Below the pieces are notes generated by a model. That model was not told the DNA's origin. It made no database searches and saw nothing but the letters and a program-made list of their open reading frames with translations. A program made the translations under genes and the position numbers. A stretch of 22,026 nucleotides of DNA. It comes from a virus. This document shows, piece by piece, positions 20,124 to 22,026 of the stretch (positions are counted from its first letter, which is position 1; every line of letters starts with the position of its first letter). Where the stretch lies: the IMG/VR virus record IMGVR_UViG_3300010354_000770, positions 1-22,026 of that record; one strand, 5' to 3'.

Positions 20124-20136
20124 TTAGGGGGCGAAT

Positions 20137-20316
20137 ATGGCTACGATGTTTAGAAAAGGCGATACCGTAAAACTGGATGTTGTGATCCCACAAGGGCCAG
20201 TTGAAGCCCTGCGTATGACCGAAGATGGCGACGTTCAGTACTTGATCTCATGGACTGACGCTGCTGGTGCTGTGCAAACTCGTTGGTTTGATGAGGCGCA
20301 ACTGACTACTGCTTAA
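20137..20316 (+). CDS. Small DUF2158/YodC-like protein (59 aa)
   Basis: A 59-residue frame starts at ATG 20137 after TTAGGGGGCGAAT. The product begins MATMFRKGDTVKLDVVIPQG and continues PVEALRMTEDGDVQYLISWT, then a C-terminus with RWFDEAQL. The pattern (GDxVxL near the start, a central strand, and WF(D/E)xxxL at the end) resembles the small beta-barrel YodC/DUF2158 family of phage and bacterial proteins of unknown role. Short size makes it easy to overlook, but the ribosome-binding site and spacing to its neighbours (13 and 15 bases) make it a real gene. Confidence 0.75.
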   Translation: MATMFRKGDTVKLDVVIPQGPVEALRMTEDGDVQYLISWTDAAGAVQTRWFDEAQLTTA

Positions 20317-20331
20317 TAAGGATGAAGGCGC

Positions 20332-21666
20332 ATGCTGTATGGCATCACAACATTTTCGCAAGCGCCTTTTTCCACATTAGCTGGTGGTGTAGTTCAAAGC
20401 GCCAACGTATCAGAGTCAGTTCAAGTATCGGACACCATAGCTGGTGCGCTAATTACCAGTGCGGCAAGAAGTGACTTAATTCAGTTAACAGATACCCTAA
20501 ATGCCGTAGCTTTTATAAGTGGGGTTGTAAGCGAGACTGTAAATTTTAGTGCTACCGACTTGGCAACTTTGTTGGTTGTTCGGTCAATAAGTGAAGCCGC
20601 AGATTTTAGTAATACGCAAACAGCGCAAGTAGTATTTGATGGGCAGATTGACGAGGATGTGCAGTTTGATTCTGTAGTAGCAGCATTACAAACCGCAGTT
20701 GCTGTTGTTGCAGAAGAAGCTGATCTGAGCAGCACCCAAACAGATCAAGCTGACTTGAATGTATTGATAGCAGAAGAAGCCGAGTTTAGTACGGTAGTTG
20801 ACAGGACAGTAATAGCAAATAGGGCAGTTACAGAAGAAGCAAATTTCCTAGATGATTATTTTGGTATTGGAGGTGTAACTACAGCAGATTTATCTGAAGA
20901 AGTCAGTGCGTATGACTTGAACATAACTTCAGGTGTGCTTATTAGTGTTGTAGAAGATCGTGTGGAGATGTTTGCTGCGCAGTCACCGACACTAACAGCG
21001 GTTACAGCAATTAATGAGGCAATAGACGTAAGTTCCACGGAATCAACTACGGCGGATTTTGTAAGCGGAGTGTCCGAAGCGGTAGATGGTAGCGCAGTTT
21101 TTGTAGCCCAAGCAGATTTTGTTGTAGATATTGATGAAGATACGCAGTTTAATTCTACCGTATCTGGGGCTCAAACCGCTTTTGCCCAGTACGCTGAAAC
21201 AGCGGACTTTAGTTCTACTGAAGCAGCACAAATAGATTTTGCAAGTGTAGTTAATGAAGAAGCCGACTTTAATGCAGCACAAGCAGTGCAGATTGATTTT
21301 GCGGCAGACATCGATGAAGATGTACAGTTAAACAACGCACAATCTGTACAAGCTAATTTTGTTGCTTTACAGCAAGAGCTAGCGCGGTTAATAGCTACAG
21401 CAGCTTCTTCCGCAATTTTTGTTACAGCTATACAAGAGCAAGTTAGATTCATTGATACCCCGTTTGGGCGGTTTTTGTGGGAGCTTATTAATGATGCGCA
21501 GGAAGCGGCTTGGCAAGATATAAATAATGGCACCGCACCTGCATGGGCGGCAGTAAATAGTGAACAGGCTAATAACTGGCAAAATATAGATACCAGCACT
21601 TCGCCAAACTGGACTACAGAAAACACAGACGAACCGGGTAATTGGCAACCAACAAATACGGTATGA
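20332..21666 (+). CDS. Repeat-built fibre protein (444 aa)
   Basis: After a short N-terminus (MLYGITTFSQAPFSTLAGGV) the protein is made of about 17 repeats of 20 residues (24-365). Typical units are RSISEAADFSNTQTAQVVFD and QYAETADFSSTEAAQIDFAS, with consensus hydrophobic-x-E-x-(A/V)-x-F-S early and A-x-x-x-F late. The C-terminal 62 residues carry Trp at 383, 394, 405, 416, 427 and 438, every 11 residues exactly, with Asn/Thr/Pro-rich spacers. I recall related EALTLAD-type repeats in phage and metagenomic proteins but no named function. Repeats of fixed length suggest a beta-solenoid or trimeric beta-shaft, and the Trp end may be a tip domain or oligomerisation zone. The protein is strongly acidic. 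TAAGGATGAAGG lies ahead of the ATG. Confidence 0.8.
   Translation: MLYGITTFSQAPFSTLAGGVVQSANVSESVQVSDTIAGALITSAARSDLIQLTDTLNAVAFISGVVSETVNFSATDLATLLVVRSISEAADFSNTQTAQVVFDGQIDEDVQFDSVVAALQTAVAVVAEEADLSSTQTDQADLNVLIAEEAEFSTVVDRTVIANRAVTEEANFLDDYFGIGGVTTADLSEEVSAYDLNITSGVLISVVEDRVEMFAAQSPTLTAVTAINEAIDVSSTESTTADFVSGVSEAVDGSAVFVAQADFVVDIDEDTQFNSTVSGAQTAFAQYAETADFSSTEAAQIDFASVVNEEADFNAAQAVQIDFAADIDEDVQLNNAQSVQANFVALQQELARLIATAASSAIFVTAIQEQVRFIDTPFGRFLWELINDAQEAAWQDINNGTAPAWAAVNSEQANNWQNIDTSTSPNWTTENTDEPGNWQPTNTV
20401..21426 (+). repeat. About 17 tandem 60-base repeats (20 residues each)
   Basis: The encoded protein divides into units of exactly 20 residues, except one of 23 and one of 19 in the middle (about residues 164-205). 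DNA similarity between units has decayed, so the array is old or its protein shape is the constraint. Confidence 0.85.
21478..21666 (+). repeat. Tandem 33-base repeats, Trp every 11 residues
   Basis: Trp residues are at 383, 394, 405, 416, 427 and 438 of the fibre protein. Units read WELINDAQEAA, WQDINNGTAPA, WAAVNSEQANN, WQNIDTSTSPN, WTTENTDEPGN and WQPTNTV. Confidence 0.92.
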
Positions 21667-21674
21667 GGTAGAAC

Positions 21675-22026
21675 ATGGCTTTTGTTGTAGCTGATCGAGT
21701 AAAAGAAACTACCACAACCACAGGTACTGGCAACATTACGCTTGCTGGAACATCTACAGGGTTTCAGACGTTTAGTGCTGCTTTAGCTATAAACGACACG
21801 ACCTATTACGCCATTGTTGGGCAGGGAACAAACGAGTGGGAGATTGGACTAGGGACACTTACAGGCGCAACGACGCTTGTACGCACTACGGTTTACTCTT
21901 CAACAAACAGCAATAACCTAGTTAATTTTTCGGCTGGTACAAAAGACGTATTCCTAACCTACCCTGCAAAGAGGTCAGTAAACAAAGAGCAGATGGGCGG
22001 CAGTGCCGGTATGTTGGCATGGAACC
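21675..22026 (+). CDS. Tail fibre protein, N-terminal part (runs off the window)
   Basis: TGAGGTAG precedes the ATG at 21675; the frame is open to the window end (117 codons). The product begins MAFVVADRVKETTTTTGTGN and contains TTYYAIVGQGTNEWEIGLGT, TTVYSSTNSNNLVNFSAGTK and a segment with DVFLTYPAKR. I recall this N-terminal module at the head of tail fibre and other host-contact proteins of many aquatic phages, where it probably anchors the fibre to the tail. The variable receptor-binding part lies outside the window. It ends the visible late gene order. Confidence 0.8.
   Translation, partial: MAFVVADRVKETTTTTGTGNITLAGTSTGFQTFSAALAINDTTYYAIVGQGTNEWEIGLGTLTGATTLVRTTVYSSTNSNNLVNFSAGTKDVFLTYPAKRSVNKEQMGGSAGMLAWN

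Noticed and set aside
20401-21426. CRISPR-like array
   Set aside because: The 60-base period is a protein repeat in an open frame with no identical direct repeats or unique spacers.
1-22026. Integrase, attachment sites, tRNA genes, insertion sequences
   Set aside because: None could be recognised on either strand, so lysogeny or insertion cannot be supported from this window.

Overview
The window is part of a tailed-phage genome, most likely podovirus-like (short tail). All supported genes lie on the + strand. The order is large terminase, portal, GroES-like co-chaperonin, scaffold, major capsid protein, neck/tail adaptor proteins, fibres. No tape-measure, tail-tube or sheath gene, integrase, tRNA or CRISPR array was seen. 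The gene set resembles uncultured aquatic phages of Gram-negative bacteria (from memory, no search run). The host cannot be named from the sequence.

Region 1 (1-2200) is GC-rich. It has the 3' end of a DUF932 gene, a strong terminator, a 280-base gene-free stretch full of GC hairpins, then four small unrecognised genes. Three transcription units there share one design: a sigma70-type promoter with -35 TTGACG followed by CGCG, a 17-base spacer, a hairpin near the start of the transcript whose sequence differs each time, and a common ribosome-binding leader (CAACCA...GAGAGGATAGAGAG). A double hairpin/terminator closes the block at 2145-2196. This looks like an early or accessory gene block.

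Region 2 (2200-2422) has no gene. It holds AT-rich nested palindromes and long G and C tracts just upstream of the terminase gene.

Region 3 (2423-14517) is the packaging and head block. It contains large terminase, a 1429-residue protein, portal, a 47-residue gene that contains a 16-bp palindrome matching the bacterial chromosomal parS site, a 61-residue gene, GroES-like protein, scaffold, two head-associated proteins and the major capsid protein, ending at a strong terminator. The 1429-residue protein joins a lytic transglycosylase, an ADP-ribosyltransferase-like domain flanked by two copies of a duplicated segment, a coiled coil and a PcfJ-like C-terminus. It is probably a virion protein delivered into the host, combining entry and effector functions.

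Region 4 (14518-22026) holds a structured leader and fibre or decoration proteins. Next comes a run of small basic Lys/Ala/Gly/Met-rich proteins that share a short GG-x-V motif. It ends with adaptor or neck proteins and fibre proteins. One fibre is built from about 17 twenty-residue repeats followed by six tryptophans spaced exactly 11 residues apart. The last gene, a fibre N-terminus, runs off the window.

The observations most worth following are the SLT-ART-PcfJ protein, the promoter-hairpin cassettes, the parS-like site, the shared GG-x-V motif, and the double periodicity of the fibre.
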